From assembly GCA_026413225.1 (NCBI GenBank), contig CM048552.1, forward strand, positions 188,080,053 through 188,144,052: a DNA stretch of 64,000 bases, given 5' to 3'. The translations under genes and the position numbers were made by a program. The stretch comes from Otis tarda (Eukaryota > Chordata > Aves > Otidiformes > Otididae). The notes beneath the pieces were generated by a model. The model did no database searches and had not been told where the DNA came from. It saw only the letters and a list, made by a program, of their open reading frames with translations. Shown one piece after another: positions 1 to 14,400 of the stretch (its first letter is position 1; the number at the start of each line of letters is the position of its first letter).

Positions 1-3000
1 CTGTGACTGAGAGGTTCAGCTTTGGCCAGTGGGACCCTCTAGGCAGAACGAAAGCGTCCTTGCTGAACAGGGGGAGTCCAGAACAACAGTGTGGGAGCAG
101 GCAAGTGACCAGTGTCTGTGCTGACAGCAAAGGGGGATGGAATAGAAGAGGGGATTTTTGAAGATGATAAAGGTCACTTGTTCAGGGAAGTGGTTAGAAA
201 TGTTATCACTTTGGATGCAGCCGCGGTGCAGAAAGGGAGAAACTGCCTTTCAAAATGTTGTCCAAGTCACACCAACATTAATAGCTGTCTAAAATATGTC
301 CTGAATATGCATTCCCTGGGGATGTGCATAAATAAGACTCTCAAAAGTGAATGGGCCCTGCCCACCACTCTGACCCCCATAACCACACTCCTGAGTCCTC
401 GGTCCGGGGATATCTGTAACATAACATGCTTGAAGGAAGAGGATTAAATCTTTCAAATGTAGGTTCTGGCTGGAGAAAACCTCTATACTGAATCTTATTT
501 TTCCCCAGAATATAGGTTATTTTATCTTTAAAAGCTGTTTCTTGGAGCGACAGAAACCTGGGTTAGTGCTGTGCATAAGTACAGGAGGAGAATCAGACCA
601 CTTTCAGACAAAGGGGTCCAGGCTGCTCTATCTTACATGTTTCACCTGTGGGACTTTTGAATGGGTTGGGAACAAGAGGGAGAAGAAGCTAATTTGCACT
701 TGTCGAAATATGGTAACATTTTAGAAGGAATATGCACTCAATCCAAAACCTTCACAGCTTTGATTTGAGTCGGCAAATGGAATAAAGATGTCAAAAGAAG
801 CTCCAGTAATGGAAAGAAAATTGTTATGCTTTACATCAGGATTTTCCTGATTTCTTTTGTGCTTCTGCAAGGCCAGGCCTCTCCAGATGTCTTTCCATGT
901 TGTATCTTAATCATATGTTTCTGTCCTGCCTCACCATCCTGCCTCCCCAAACTCTTCCTCTCAGCTCCAATTTTACTGCTTCCTAGCTCAGTGCATTTGC
1001 TTATAATGACCCAAATCACTTCCTTTCCTTCCGAAAAGGAAAACAAAGAAAACAACACCCATCCATTTTTAGATAGTAGCCACATACACAGTGGGATCTG
1101 CACACTGGAGAGGCAGCTGGGAAGGACGCAGCAGCAAGCAGCTGGGAGTGGGCAGGTGTAGGAAGCTCTTAGTCAGGTTTGTCATGGAAAGTCAAAATGT
1201 GCAATTACAGGGCAAAGAATGGGGTAGCACACACTGCCAGGAGAGTCGCGCTGTTGGGCTGGGATAATGTCGTTACACAATATATTAGCCTTAGTGGTTT
1301 AACCCAGCTTAAAATGCTCCTGTGCTGCTGTGTCCCACCAGCCCAATTGTTCACCACCTCCTCAGTTGTGCCACATAAGTAGTGGCACAACCATAAGTAG
1401 TAAGCTGTGTCAGTGGAAGGATGGGGCTGAAAAATTAATCTGCCCACAAAGAAATTATAGACAGATAAATAGGTAGATAGATGAATACATAGGAAGTTGA
1501 TTATTTTTGCTTTGAGTTCAAATGATTTCACTGGGTCACTTCAGAGCACAGTCCCATGATTAGTATTTCTGGGAGGCAAGGGTGAAGGGAAGGGCAAGGA
1601 TGCTCATTTCCACTGAGGAGTGGAAATGAGCATCATTGGAGAAAGTTATGATGTGACTTCTGATGTGCACCAGGTTTCCACAAAGCAGAAGCAACCTTTT
1701 GCTAGGCCTAGAGGCACTCTCAGGTTGTTTCTAGTAAGGATGGTGGCAGATGGCTGGAAGAAATGAGGTGTAACTAGCACAGCTCCTAAACTTGCACAGG
1801 CCTGGAGGATGTACTGAGCACTGAGGACATAAAAACTCAAGCTGGAACTCAGAACACCTGGTCTCCATCATGTGAAAACTGACAAGAAGTCTGTCAGAGC
1901 TACCATGTGGCCAGGGAGACATGTCATCTGGGATTCACTGATGGTAATGGTCTTCCCTCTCTTTTTGCTGGGGAATGGCTTGGGGTTGAGCTCTGTGGGA
2001 TGATGAGGGGGACAAGATCAACTCTTCCATCCCCACCATGCTGTGAGGACTCCTCAGAGGTGTCTGTGCAGTACAGATATTGCAGCACAGTGTTGCTGCA
2101 GACAGGAAAAAAACTTGAGTGCAACAACTCAAGGTTTAAACTTGGTACTAATGGGTGAAGAAGAGGATGTTTTCTCCATGGGAACTGCTATTCACACACT
2201 GCAGTTTAACTTCTTGAGTATGAAGATAAATCCCCCTGCACATGTAATTTACAAATTTAGCATAACAGGAGCATACTGTGCACTAGTTTTCTGTTAAAAG
2301 CTTGTTTATAAGAGAGGGATAGGGAAAAGCAAGAGTGATTAACTAGAAAGAACTTTTCCCCATGGAAACTCTACCTTGCCTCAGATTATTAGGAGAATTC
2401 ATTATTCCCCATACACACTCACACATGTTGCTCTCCATGTGGGACATGAGTCCTTTTCTGGCTCAGCCCTCAGCTTAGAATAAGGCACGTGTTGGCACAG
2501 GTCTGTGCTGATCCACCAGGCTGCAAGGACTGCCCCGAGATGCCGAGAGCAGGGACTATCTGTCTCCACTGTGGTGGAGATGGCTTCACCAGCTCCCTGG
2601 AGCCAACTGCCCTCCCTGCGCGGGCTGCTGCAGGAGCTGGGTGGGCTTGGTTCACTTTTTGAATATTTGAGGGATCAGATGAATGCAAAAGCTGGAGTTA
2701 GGAGGGGATAGGAGAGCTGAACTAGGTGGTGGTAAGATGAGGGGGAGGGAGAAGAAGAGGACTGTGCAGTTGGGAGCTGCTGTACTGGCTCGGTCATCTC
2801 ACCAACCCTCACCCCCTGCGCACTCCACTAAGTGCCTGGGTTAAGTGAGCTAAACATGGGTTGCTAATGCTGCTTCTTACATTGCTTGTTTTAAAATAAT
2901 CTGCAAGGTACACATGAACATCTGGTTCTTCTGATGCTTTTGGAGAGCAGGTGGGAAGTTAGTATTTCTCAAGTGAGAGCTAGAAAAATTGGGACAGTTT

Positions 3001-5386
3001 GGCTTCAGCTGGTGCTGAACGAGAAGGGGCAAACCCAGAGAAATGCACACTCAAGTGTGTAGGGGAGAGGAAATGAGGTGTTCTTTCCCCTCTGTCCTCA
3101 CATAAGAGCAATGGCAAAGTCAAGGGCATGGAAATGAAACTGCAAATGGGAAACCAGCTCTTGCGGACCAGAGCTAGCAGGGCATTTCCAACGTACCTTG
3201 ATGTCTCCTGCAGGAACTGGATCAGAGCTGAAGCAGATTAAGAAATACTCCAAGTTCCCAGAGAACTGAAAGAATCTTCTGACCATCCAAGCATGAGCCT
3301 TGCATATGTGGGCTCACAAATATTTTTTTTTTTTTTTCCACTGGAGAACATTAGACCAATTCGCTAAACTCCTGGGGTGCCAATTGTACCCAAGCATGCT
3401 TGAACTGGTCTTTCACACTCCAGCATGCGGGAGAGCACGGGGTTTCGGAGGTCCTCTTGGGCCTGCCAGCCCCAGAGCTGTTTCACCGCTGCTAGAGGGC
3501 TGACAGCTTGCAGGTCTTTTAATGAGTGCTGTAGTGTCTGGCAAGTAACTTGTCTTCAAGTGAGTGTGACTAATCATGAATCTTTTCAATAATGCTGACA
3601 ATCCAGTCTCTCTTCTCTCACTCTGCCCGAGCCCGCTGAAATAGGAGTAAATTAGCCTTATTCTGGCAAAGGCAGGAAATTATAAAGAGCCCCTAAAAGG
3701 TTTCCAGTGCACCATGCCTAGGTTTTGCAGTGTGTGTAATTATCAGAGTTGTTGTGTGTGTGTTTTGAGAGCAGCTAAATAACTCCAAAGGTCTGAAAGA
3801 TCGCACTCTGCCACCATCCCCTGGACCATTTGCTTCAATGAGTAATTTCTGTACTTCACTGGCACAGTGTGCTCCTGCAAAGGCAATAAGCCAAAGCCTC
3901 TTAGAGTTCACAACTCCATGCTAATGGTTTATGTTTGTTTTATTGGGTATATCCTTACTGTCTGCCTGAGCAGTAGAGCCATAATGTGGCACTTTAGTCT
4001 GTGCTAAACTTGACCTAGTTTATTTGGTTGGAGAGTGAGATCTTTGTCTCGTTCTTTAATGAGTTCCCTTGGACGACTAAGGAAGCAAAAATGCAATTGG
4101 GTCTTGTATCACATGCAGAAGTATATCATATTATTTGTTTTCTGAGAAGAATGGTGCAGGTGTTCCCTCAAATGAAACCCACTGGAAAGTGAAGTGCATA
4201 ATGAAGAGAAAGTAGAGGGCTTGGGAGATCAAACCTGAGGAGGAGAAGAATGAGAAAGTCTCAGTAAATTACAGGTGAGACTCTACTGCTGGGAAAGGAA
4301 AGGAAATTTTGGTGTGAAGGCATAGTTCTCGAAATTGTTTTTAATATTATTGAATGGGATGTGGAGACTAAATGGTGTCACAGGTCTGAGTCATGTTACT
4401 TGGAGTGGCAGGGTGGATGGTATGCCTGAGTGCTAGAGACCTCATCCAATTTTTTAAAATCACATCTGTGTGTATTAACTTACCAGAAAAACACATAATT
4501 CTCAGCAGAGGAAAACTGATAGTTCCTGCTGGCATACTGTGACTGTTGACCGTCACTACGGTTTTCCTTCCTGGTTTTCTTTTTTGTACCTGTAGTTGTG
4601 TACCTCTGCTTGATCATTCAACCTACCCTCCCATCCTACTACACTTGCAGAGGTTTGGAGTTAATCCTGATGGAGTATGGGATTGGTCTTCCTTTCTCTT
4701 CCTTCTCTTTAGTTCTAGACCACAGCATTTTGGTAGCTCTTCAGGGACCCAGCCAGGAGGATGAATGGTAAAGTGGTATTGTGTTGTACAAAGCCTACCA
4801 ATCTGAACCAGTTTAGGAAGCTTCTGCCTAAGTGGAACAGTTGTCAACATTGACAAATCTTTGCAGCAGTGGTACTTAAGTTGCATTATTCACATTTAGT
4901 TATTTACGTTTACCTCATTCTGAACATCAGATAGAACTGTACTTTCTCATCACCATTTTGGAAGGAGGTGTGAGGACAAAGATTAAAGATAAAGCTGCCT
5001 GAGAAAGGGGCAGATGCTGCTCTCTTTCAAGTTCATTGCCAATCTCAGCACTGGATGAAAGCATTATGTGTAAGTGTTTGTTGGAAGCAAAAGATATTAA
5101 ATGCTAAAATTCAGAAAAAAAACCAAATGACTCCTGTATATCCATTACATAGTCGGCTCAGTGGAAATGAGACAGAGCAGAAAGGACTATGTTTCCTACG
5201 TGTCACAGAAGAAGGAGGCTTTGCTTTAATAACAAGAAAATAAGAAAAGGAATAAAAACATTATAATAATCACAAAATACAACTGTGTGTCTCCAGGAAA
5301 TTCCTATACCTTTTCATTGCTTGCTTGATCTGTTGTTCAAAGTTTGATTACTGCCACTTGAAGACAGGAGAGATTCAGCTGTTGTA
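1..5386. other. Single-copy noncoding DNA
   Basis: I see no recognisable gene or repeat family here apart from the perfect hairpin at 1599-1634. There is a degenerate GATA-like stretch near 1457-1492 and a T tract at 3322-3338. Open frames are short (about 110 codons at most), occur on both strands and have no family resemblance. The block around 3420-3720 mixes GC-rich and TAAT-containing motifs and could be conserved noncoding DNA, but only an alignment could show that. Confidence 0.6.
1599..1634. repeat. Perfect 16-bp inverted repeat with 4-base loop
   Basis: The left arm gatgctcatttccact (1599-1614) and the right arm agtggaaatgagcatc (1619-1634) are exact reverse complements around the loop gagg. 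The complementarity stops at both ends, so the stem is 16 bp. That is too short for a normal microRNA precursor. Such isolated perfect hairpins often arise by template switching during replication; this origin is inferred. Confidence 0.9.
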
Positions 5387-5463
5387 TCATAGAATCATAG
5401 CATCATAGAATCTTAGAATAGTTTGAGTTGGAAGGGACCTTCAAAAGTCATCTAGTCCAACCT
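5387..5463 (-). mobile_element. CR1 LINE 3' tail, about 77 bases
   Basis: On the minus strand this is the end of a CR1 element. It holds the degenerate terminal tcatagaatc repeats (5387-5420), then the conserved gttggaagggacct and catctagtccaacc blocks that lie just upstream of the CR1 terminus. Homology fades after 5463, so the copy is strongly 5'-truncated and has no coding sequence. Extra copies of the terminal repeat at its outer end, with small changes, suggest slippage after insertion. Confidence 0.9.
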
Positions 5464-8400
5464 AAGGAGGCCTTGGGAGTCAGTGGGGCTAATTCTTCTC
5501 CTGTTGAGGTCAATACTCACAGTGATGTGAGTGCTTGGAAAAAAAAAGAGTTGTCTGGGAAGGAATACATTTTTCCTTTTTTTTTTTTTATGGAAAAACT
5601 AGGGTGACAAATGAACAGGAATTTTTACCTCAGATCTTCTTTTTTTTTTTCTCTCAAATTGGATAAAGAAGGAATTTTTACAGAGTGAGAGGAGTAGAGC
5701 AGGTTCTCAGTAGGTGAACATAGGTGTTCAGAAGACATATTCAGAGATATTAGCATTTTGAAGATATCAGATGAAAAAAATATATATAGACTGGTATGCT
5801 TGTCCTTTTCTACTTTACTTGCCTTTCATAGAATTGCCTCTTCCAAGGGCCAGAAGACATACCAATGAACATTGGCCTAGTAGTGTAAAATACAGTTCCC
5901 AAATGGCATGGCACACATATCGTTAGCAATACATCAAAGTTGTAGACAAATTACTGAAGTAGCCTAATATATTTTTTTTATGTTCATGTATGCAGCTGCC
6001 TTTATGTGTCATACCCAAACAAACTACCTCCAGGAACCCCTCATGGAGTTACTTTGAAGTTTGCCCTAAAGTATGGCTGCAAGTGTATTTATGTTGCTTT
6101 TTTTTTCCTGCCTTCCAGTTAGGTTCGACTTAATTTTTGGTAGACAGAGAGAATCTTATCTAGTTTGTGTTTGTTTTCAGAACAGCAATGTGAAAAGCAT
6201 TGAGAAACAAGTAAGCCTGGGGAAAAAATTCAGAATTAGCAAAATGAAAGAGCACTTAGACCTGAACAGATAAAAAAATTTCTATAACCTGTAATTTCTG
6301 TAAAGTTTAATGTTTGGATATGTGATTCACTGCTAAGAGGAATACCCAATGAGCCCCAAAATGTGTGAAAGCAAGAGACTCTATGCATGAAGGGGTTCCA
6401 GTCACATGAACGTGTTGCTTGGTGTTTACTCTTGAGGTTTGAAATATCACAAGGAATCTTACAAAAATGACAGCTTCATTTCCATGCAATGTGTAGTATA
6501 TGTTGCACCTTGTGTAAATTGCTGTGAGGGGGCAAAGTACTTTTCTCAAATCCGCGAGGCACCACCGAGCTTTGATATCTGCTCTTTGATACTGTCAGCC
6601 GTGAGAGATCTTCACATGTAGGAAAGGCAAAACATCAATGCCGAGTGCTGGCATATACTGATCTGGGAGGATAGTCTTGCCCAGAGAGCATTTAAATTTG
6701 CAGGATTTTAACTGTTTCTTTGAATTCTGCCAAGACATCTACCAGTTATAGAGCACTGCAAACAGACAAGATGCATGGGGCAGAAGGTTTTCAATCTAAT
6801 CTGGTTTGCCATGTCTGGGCATGGGTCACAACCATATCCTGCCGACCAGCTTAGCTCCCAAGAGCAGTCCCAGGTATCTGTATGCTGATCATCCACAAGG
6901 TCATCCAAAGCATCCATGGTACCAAAGCACTCCTAGTCTCTCTTTTGAAGTGTAACAACTAGTTCTGACTGCAATGAAGTCCTGTGCATTTCTGGAGTTA
7001 CTCCAGGTTTTGCTCCCAAAAGTCAGTGTTTACAAGATACATCCAGGTTGGTTTCTGTTTGCCCCATGTAGCCCTCCAATGGTGTCCTGGGGGGATTTAT
7101 AGCCCAGACACCTCGACATGCCCTGAGGATACAAACCAGGGCAAATAACTCATACTTTCACTCTCATGCTGAAATGCACTATCCTACAGCACGTTATTTT
7201 GGGCTTTTTTAACAAAATCATCTCCCCTCAGGTTTACGCACAAAATAATTTTATTGTCCTGGAACTGCAGGAACTTCACAGGGGGCCCGGAGGACAGATG
7301 TGCTAAGTGGTGCAGGATGTGGCCAGGCTATCTTGAGGAGGTCAAGCCATGAGCTTGCGTGGATTACCCTCTGAAAACGAAGCATTTATCACTGTAGGTA
7401 TATCTAGCATGGTTCACCTTGATTGTGTTACTCACAGTTTGCACTCTGAAATTAGAAGCAAGGCTGACTTGCCGCAGGTAGCTTCCAGTTCAGTTTCTCA
7501 GGATGGCCCGGTGGCTGCTGAGCCACCATGCAGAGTCCTACCAAGCTTTGTGCGGCTAGAAAAAGGAAGAGGATTTCCACTGAACACAGACCCTTTTAGA
7601 GCTGGGCCCAAGCTCTTCCTTAGGAAGACGGCTGCAGCAGAAAAGAGTACATTGCAAATACTCATGAAGCCTCTGAAGCCCAACTGACCTTGATTGTCTT
7701 TCACGTTGGTCTGAGTTATGCACAGTCCAGAACACCTTGTTTCTCCAAACTGAGTTCAGCAGTCCAGGAATGGAAGTCAGCCCTTATTCCCTTAGTACTG
7801 CCAGTAGAAAATGAAGAAAAACATGAGCAAAGCGGTGTATCAGTGACTACAGCTTAATTTCCCTCCCTACTGTATAGAATTAGCCATTCTGATGTGTTTT
7901 TGTGAAAAGACCCCAAAAATACAGTCACTTTCACTGTTAGAGTAGTGACTACTGTAGTAGTAGTCACTGCAGTAGTATCTTAAGTGATGTCCCTGGGGAT
8001 TGTTTTGTAAATAACCAAGACTGATTATTCAAAAAAGCAAAGAAATCAGTAATCCACTTTTTTGTCTCTTCGGCTCAATAATTGGCTTTGCTGTAGGTAT
8101 GTTCATCATGAGTTCTCTTCTGATTAAATATAAGGTAAAAAATATTGAATAATTGCAGGAATGTAGCAAGTTATATATTTAATTCCTTCTCCTGATCTTT
8201 TAACACTCTCTGTAACTTTTCTTAGTAACAAGAACTGTTGTTTATGCTGTGGTTTGAAACTGTGATGAAGGGCCATTCCCCTTAGCCTTAAATACAGCCA
8301 GAAGGCTGTAAGAAATCTCTTGGATTTCATCTATTCCCATTTTCAAAACATCACGAGCGAGAGGAGCTTTGCAAGCAGTAGGCTGTCTGTGCATCTTTTG

Positions 8401-11400
8401 ATCACTGGGAGTGAGTTTTAATTTAAACTGGCACTTGTAGTTGGTAGCATCACGTCGATAAAAAATAAATTGCTTCAGGTATTTTTGTGGTTTCTCCTTT
8501 TATGAAGCCTGGCTTTTTTAGAAGGAGGCTTAGTATGAGCAGAGTAATCTCATTTAACGTGGTTACACGCTAGAGTGCAGTTGACTTTGCGCTGCACTAC
8601 GGAGCTCATAGCACAGGGCTGCAAACTCGGGGTGCACTCTGAGAGGCTTTGGGGAACAGTAAAGCAGTCGACAAACTGCACTGCAGAGGCGGTCTGCCTA
8701 CTGCAAAAACTAAGGTAGCGACCTTTCGTTTTCATTATGCCTTTCTGGACAATTCGTCAGGCAGATGAATATACACCCTGAGGCCCTGGTCTGCAGTGCA
8801 CAGCCCGGCTCAGCCCTGCTGCTTGTGAGGCTGAGACCTGGGTGTACATCCTCACCCCGTTACATCTTCTGGCATGGGAGGGAGAATATAATACGTTTCC
8901 ATAGGTCTCCTGGCTTGTGTGGCTATGGTACCCTCCGGGATGAGCCTGTCCCTAGCAATCTCTTGAGCGTGTTCGGGGATTTAAGGCTATCAAAGCTACA
9001 AGCGATAGATAAAAGGTAACATGTTGGAAGCTTAACAATAGCCAGCCCGACCAGACCCAGGGATAATCATATCAGTGTGTTACTAATAACAGGAGATATT
9101 GTATGCCCTGCATACATATGCGCTCATATGTCACAAATAAGTCTGCCCGTGTGTGATCCAGCCACTGTGAACTGAGATTGCCCATGTCACCAGAGGTTTG
9201 TCTTGCTTTATAAGACAAATAATAAATTACACAAAAGAGTGGTATTTACTAAGCTGACATTTCACACAGTGGTATGAAAGACAATGTGTTATAGGCTACG
9301 CTGTTCTTAGAGTTTTGGATGGCTTTGTATACATCAGTGTTTAAACTGGAAATGTGCATACAAATTAAGGTCAGTCAAAATGTAAGCTGAAATATTTTGT
9401 TCCATCTCTTCAAGTGGACACTAGAAACTTAAAAAAATTACACTCCATTCAGCTTCCCTTTGGGTATCCTGGCATTTCAGGTTACACCTGAGATAAGCCA
9501 ACTAAAGTAGGCTAGAAGAAACCTTCCTTTTTAAAACTCTGGGTGTTGGATGCAGTTATTTTGTGTCTCCTGTACGCTCCCCTGTTTTAATTGGTTACTC
9601 ATAAAGCAAAAGGGGAAAGGATAGAAAAGTACACAAATCATGACAAAACCACAAAAATACTTGGGGAACACAGAGCTACAGTATGTTCCAACTATATTTC
9701 AGTGTTGCTTTAAAACGCAACCAGCATGTTTTGTTTTGCACTTTATATTTGGGGCACAGCTTTGTCCGTTTGAGTCTTCTTGGCTCCATTTGAATCAATG
9801 GCAAAACAATAATCAGACTCAGTAAAAAAATATTATTTCCACTGGGAACGAATTCTTTGACTTGAGACTTAATCTGCACACCTCCTCAAGCCCCGAGTTC
9901 CTCAGCTCTGATGAGTGACTAACAGAGTGTAACTGTGGACTCATTTAAAATGCAATTGCAGAACACACCAGAGAAAGTAATTTAGCAGTACATCGACAGA
10001 AGGGCAGACTGTAAATCTAATATCCTTCTTCCACTTCTTATTTCTAGGATCCCACTATTAACAATATTATATTGCCTTTGGCAATATCTGACACTCACAT
10101 ATGGCAATGTACCAAATGGTCTATTAATATGACAGATGCATTTTAGAAAAGAGTAACTTTCTCATCCCCCTTGGATACATAGATGAATTGAAGAATGCCT
10201 TGAACAAAGCTCACTATTTACTCTTCTCCTGTCTCATGCTGCTTATTAAACTGGTACGATGTAAAACCAAGGTATAAAACAGGCTGCTACACCAAATGTA
10301 ATTCAATAGCATCACTTCAAAGATAAGTATGCTGTTAACTTTCCATTGGAATTAACCTATCTGAGGCAGCTCTTTGTAGTCACAGAATATTAGCGCATAA
10401 CCTTGTGAACCATCACATGCAGCTGGAGAATGCCAGTGATTTTCACTTCATAGTGCAACCATCTCAGACAGTTGAAAACCAGAACTGAAGAAATGCAGAT
10501 ATATGCAGGTAACAAAATATGTCTGATGATGGTCTTGAACCAAGACAATCTGGCATTTTAAGTATGCCTCGGAGAGGAGTCTTTGGGGAATTCACATTCT
10601 CTTATTTGAATCCTTTCTAAGCCCCTGGTGACACTATCTTGAAATAAATCTTACCTGAAGCAGATGCCTCCTCCAATACACCTATATAAACCTTTTGTTC
10701 CGACACACACAAAGAACACTTCTAGTTAAATACTTTTCTAGATGGCTCTTACAAGCTGTCAGCATTAAGTTTCATAACAAACAGATGTTCATATTTTATA
10801 AGCCTCCTCCATAAAAGACTTCCAGTATTCTCTATTTCAACAGAGGCACAATGGAAAATTATAAGGGTCTAGAAACAGTACTCCTGTGGGAGCCTGAAAT
10901 GACTAAGTTTGGCTCCGGTGAAACGTGTCTACAGCTGTGGAGACATCGATAGTGAATGGTGGGAAAGGGTGGATGGGCAAGATCAGATAAAGACCAAAGG
11001 TCTAACATCCTGATGCTGGAGGAATTTCCACTGACAACAGAAAGAGGTGGCTGCCCTGCTTCTGTGGAGCCACTGACTTCAAAACTGACATTTGAGAGAG
11101 GCAGTCTGGGGCTATTTTCTGATGCCAAAATAGGTAACAGAGCTGCAACTCCACAACACCCATGTGAGTTCAGTGGCAGTGTGTCCTTTGTCCCCTTGAA
11201 AGCAGGGGAGCAGAAGCAGACTGGTATGGAAGGCTGTGCTGCAGGAGCTGGGAAAGGAGGACTGAGCTCTTCCCCACGAGGCTGCAACATGGCACCAAGG
11301 ATGCATTATGGGGAATCCCTGCATCATCAACTGGGTTTGGGGCTCCCAGCTCCCTTGGAGCATAAGCACAACCCAAGGAACAAGCACATGGGGTGGAGGT

Positions 11401-14400
11401 GAAGCCCCTGGAATGTGCGTCTCTGTTTTAACAAATGTTGGCAATAGCCAAAAGGAAGACAACACACCTCCCCAACTCTGGGAAAGGGCTGGAAAACCTT
11501 GTTTTCCAAAGCAGCACGTTTTCATGTGCTGCTTTGTAGCCTGCCGCCATAACACCCCAAATCTAGTACTGAAAACTCCAATAGCATCCCTACTTTTTCC
11601 CCCATTTTGAGACATGATGTTCTGAAGAGTCAGAGAAGCATCTAAAGGAGTCTCTTTCCACACTTCTTGGTCATCATTGCTAAGGGATTATCTCAGAGGG
11701 CGAAGATGCAACTCACTTAAAAGCAATTTAGAGGCAATCCCATGCCATGCTGGCCCCTCAGACCCCGTGTTCCTGCCACCTCTCCTCTACGGACACCTCT
11801 CTTCTTACAGCCAAGCTGCCAGCCAGATTGGCGGGTTCATCATGACAAAAGCCATCTTTCTCCAAACAAACTTGCAACCTTTTTTTTTCTGCTGAGTCAG
11901 CTCATTGGCATAGCTAAGCAAAACAACCAGAGAGCCAGGTGTGAGGGAAGGAATGGGAGGGCATAGCCAGGGCTGGCGAAACATCTTTTTTTGGCAAGGA
12001 CACAGCCCTAAATTTGTCTAAAATGACTCTGGAACAGCAATGGAAAAGGATGATTTGCCTACTCTGTGCTATTTTAAAGTTCCCAAAATACAAAGGGATT
12101 TTCTTGAATTTGTTAAGTCAGTATTAATTAACCTTTCGGTTAAAAAAAAAAAGAGGACTCAGTACCTTAGAAGGATAATAAAATCTTGTCACACTGAAAT
12201 GTATGGGCATTCTGTTATTGAATTTAGGGGAACCAGCATTTCACCCTTGAAATAAGACCAGGCTTTTTCACTTTGAGCATACCACTTCAGTTACTCTGTG
12301 TTCTTACTGCCCCTTGTGAAGAGGAATAAGCCTCAGCCTCATAATTCTGAGTTTTTTGTTTTTCTGAAGTCTTGCAGAAAGTCAATTCAAAATTTCCTTT
12401 ACCCGTACATTTGAGTACTCAAACTTAATATTTACTTTGAGAAGGACCTTGTTCTAAAAAAATATGAGTTGCATGAATATTTGTGGAAAGCAAAACTAGA
12501 GCAGATGCAAACATAACTAAAGTGGATTTGTTAAAAAATTTCAGCTATTTGTGTATAACTACTTCACAGCATTCATCCAATCTGGCTGGCAAAATGAAGC
12601 ATTTTAGATCTTTGAGAGAAAAAAAAAACAGTCTTGCAACAGATATTTTCATGGATAAATAAGTTTGAACAACCCATTCTTTCTCTGTAATCTCTTCTTG
12701 ACTAGTTACAGATGGAGCAAGACTTGAGGAGAAAGGGGAGAGAAACCATCCTGTTTTCATACAGCCATGGAAATTAGAAATAAAATAAAAATCAAACAAT
12801 CTCCTTCTATCCCTTCTTCTGCTAGTTCATGATGACTTTCCAGTGCATATTTTCCATTGGCTTTGTTCAGAATGCCAGTTTGTGATGAAACAGAGGAAAA
12901 AGAGCCATCTCTTGAAAAATGTGAACTTTCCGCATGACATGGAAGCCAGTCGCTTCACAAAGCTCTCGCTACTGCCGAGAGGTGCCTTGGGAAGAATGAA
13001 GATATTGGCTGGAGAGAGATAGAAAAGACTGAAAAAAAAGAAGCAGTTGGGTGAAATATCAGGAAAAGTGTCTGTACATGTGTAGATCCTTTGGCTGTGA
13101 AATTTTAATCTAACTTTCTCCTGAAAATAATGAAATGAGCATAAAGTAGTCCTTTGGGTTCTCTCTGCAAATCTTTCCCTGGATATGCCTCCGTCTGTCT
13201 CTCTAAGTGGCGAAGACAACTAGCTTAAATCAAATGTCCAATTCTGAGATTAGATTAATTCCTTTATTTCATTAACTCATGCCATTTTCCTGTTTCTTTA
13301 AGCAGGGCATCACAGTAAAGCAATACTCATACTTTGGAACAACCACAACTAAGACCTGGTTTAATCCAAGTCTTGCAACAGATCTGGGTCCCGCAGTGCT
13401 CAGGGGGTGCCAGGACATGTGAAACCTCATCTGTGAGCCAGGAAGTCAAAGCAGTATCTGTTTGGGGTGAATATCAGTTCAATCTCAGCTGTGGATGAAG
13501 TTGCTCCTCTTTAGTTCTGGTTAAACTCAACAAAACTTTCAGAAAGCAGTTTAGGTTCAATATAAGGAAAAAAAACGTCAAATGATTTGGACCAAATTCA
13601 ATTCCACCTTCTGTATTAAGAGAATCTGGAAGGGAACTGATTTCCAACAGAGACCATAAACACATACTGAAATAAAGAGCTTTACTTCTTTCATTTATTA
13701 TTCTGTTCATTTTGGAACAGAATGAGAGCTGCACTTGGCCTTGCACAGTTTTACTGGTGCTTGTACTTTGTATAATGTATGCTTGCCATCTTGACAGAGG
13801 TCTAGTCCGGATAATAACCCATGACAATTATGGATGTGAATTACATTCCTTTTAAATAACAAGAAGAGACTGGAGAAAATCTGAAATACTTTAAGAGATG
13901 ACCAAGAGAGGCTTTCCAATGGAAGGGATTTTGTTCTCCTAATAAGGAAATGTCATGTTGTACAATAACTGTATAATCTCATCTTCTTAGTAAATTCATA
14001 AAGAACAGACTGACGTGGCTTTTCTTAGTGCTTATATATTATGCTGAAGTGTGTCAGTAGGTATTAGTTGCTACTTTTTTGCAAAAATGGATTGGTATGG
14101 ATAGTGCAAAAACCATCTTCGAGTGATGTTAGAACTGATTTGCCCTCTTGTAGTGCTCAGATGCAATTAAAAGACCCAGAACAAAATTTCCAGACATTAT
14201 TAACAAAACATTTCTGCGTAATCTCCATGGAAGGCATAAAATCAACATTGTCTTGGTTCTTCTTTGAAAACCTTTGGCTCAACGAGGTCCAGAACTTGTT
14301 TTTAGAAGTTCAAGTGGAGGAGAAGTTACAGAGGAGGGAAATGTTGAGAGCAGTATGGACGCACTGCCTATATGTGGCATCCCTGCAGCATCTCCCGTGT

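Noticed and set aside
1599..1634. MicroRNA precursor
   Set aside because: The stem is only 16 bp with a 4-base loop and the flanks do not pair; precursors need roughly 30 bp of stem.
10956..11663. 148- and 183-codon frames on opposite strands
   Set aside because: Comparable openness on both strands, no recognisable domains and no splice context; most likely compositional.
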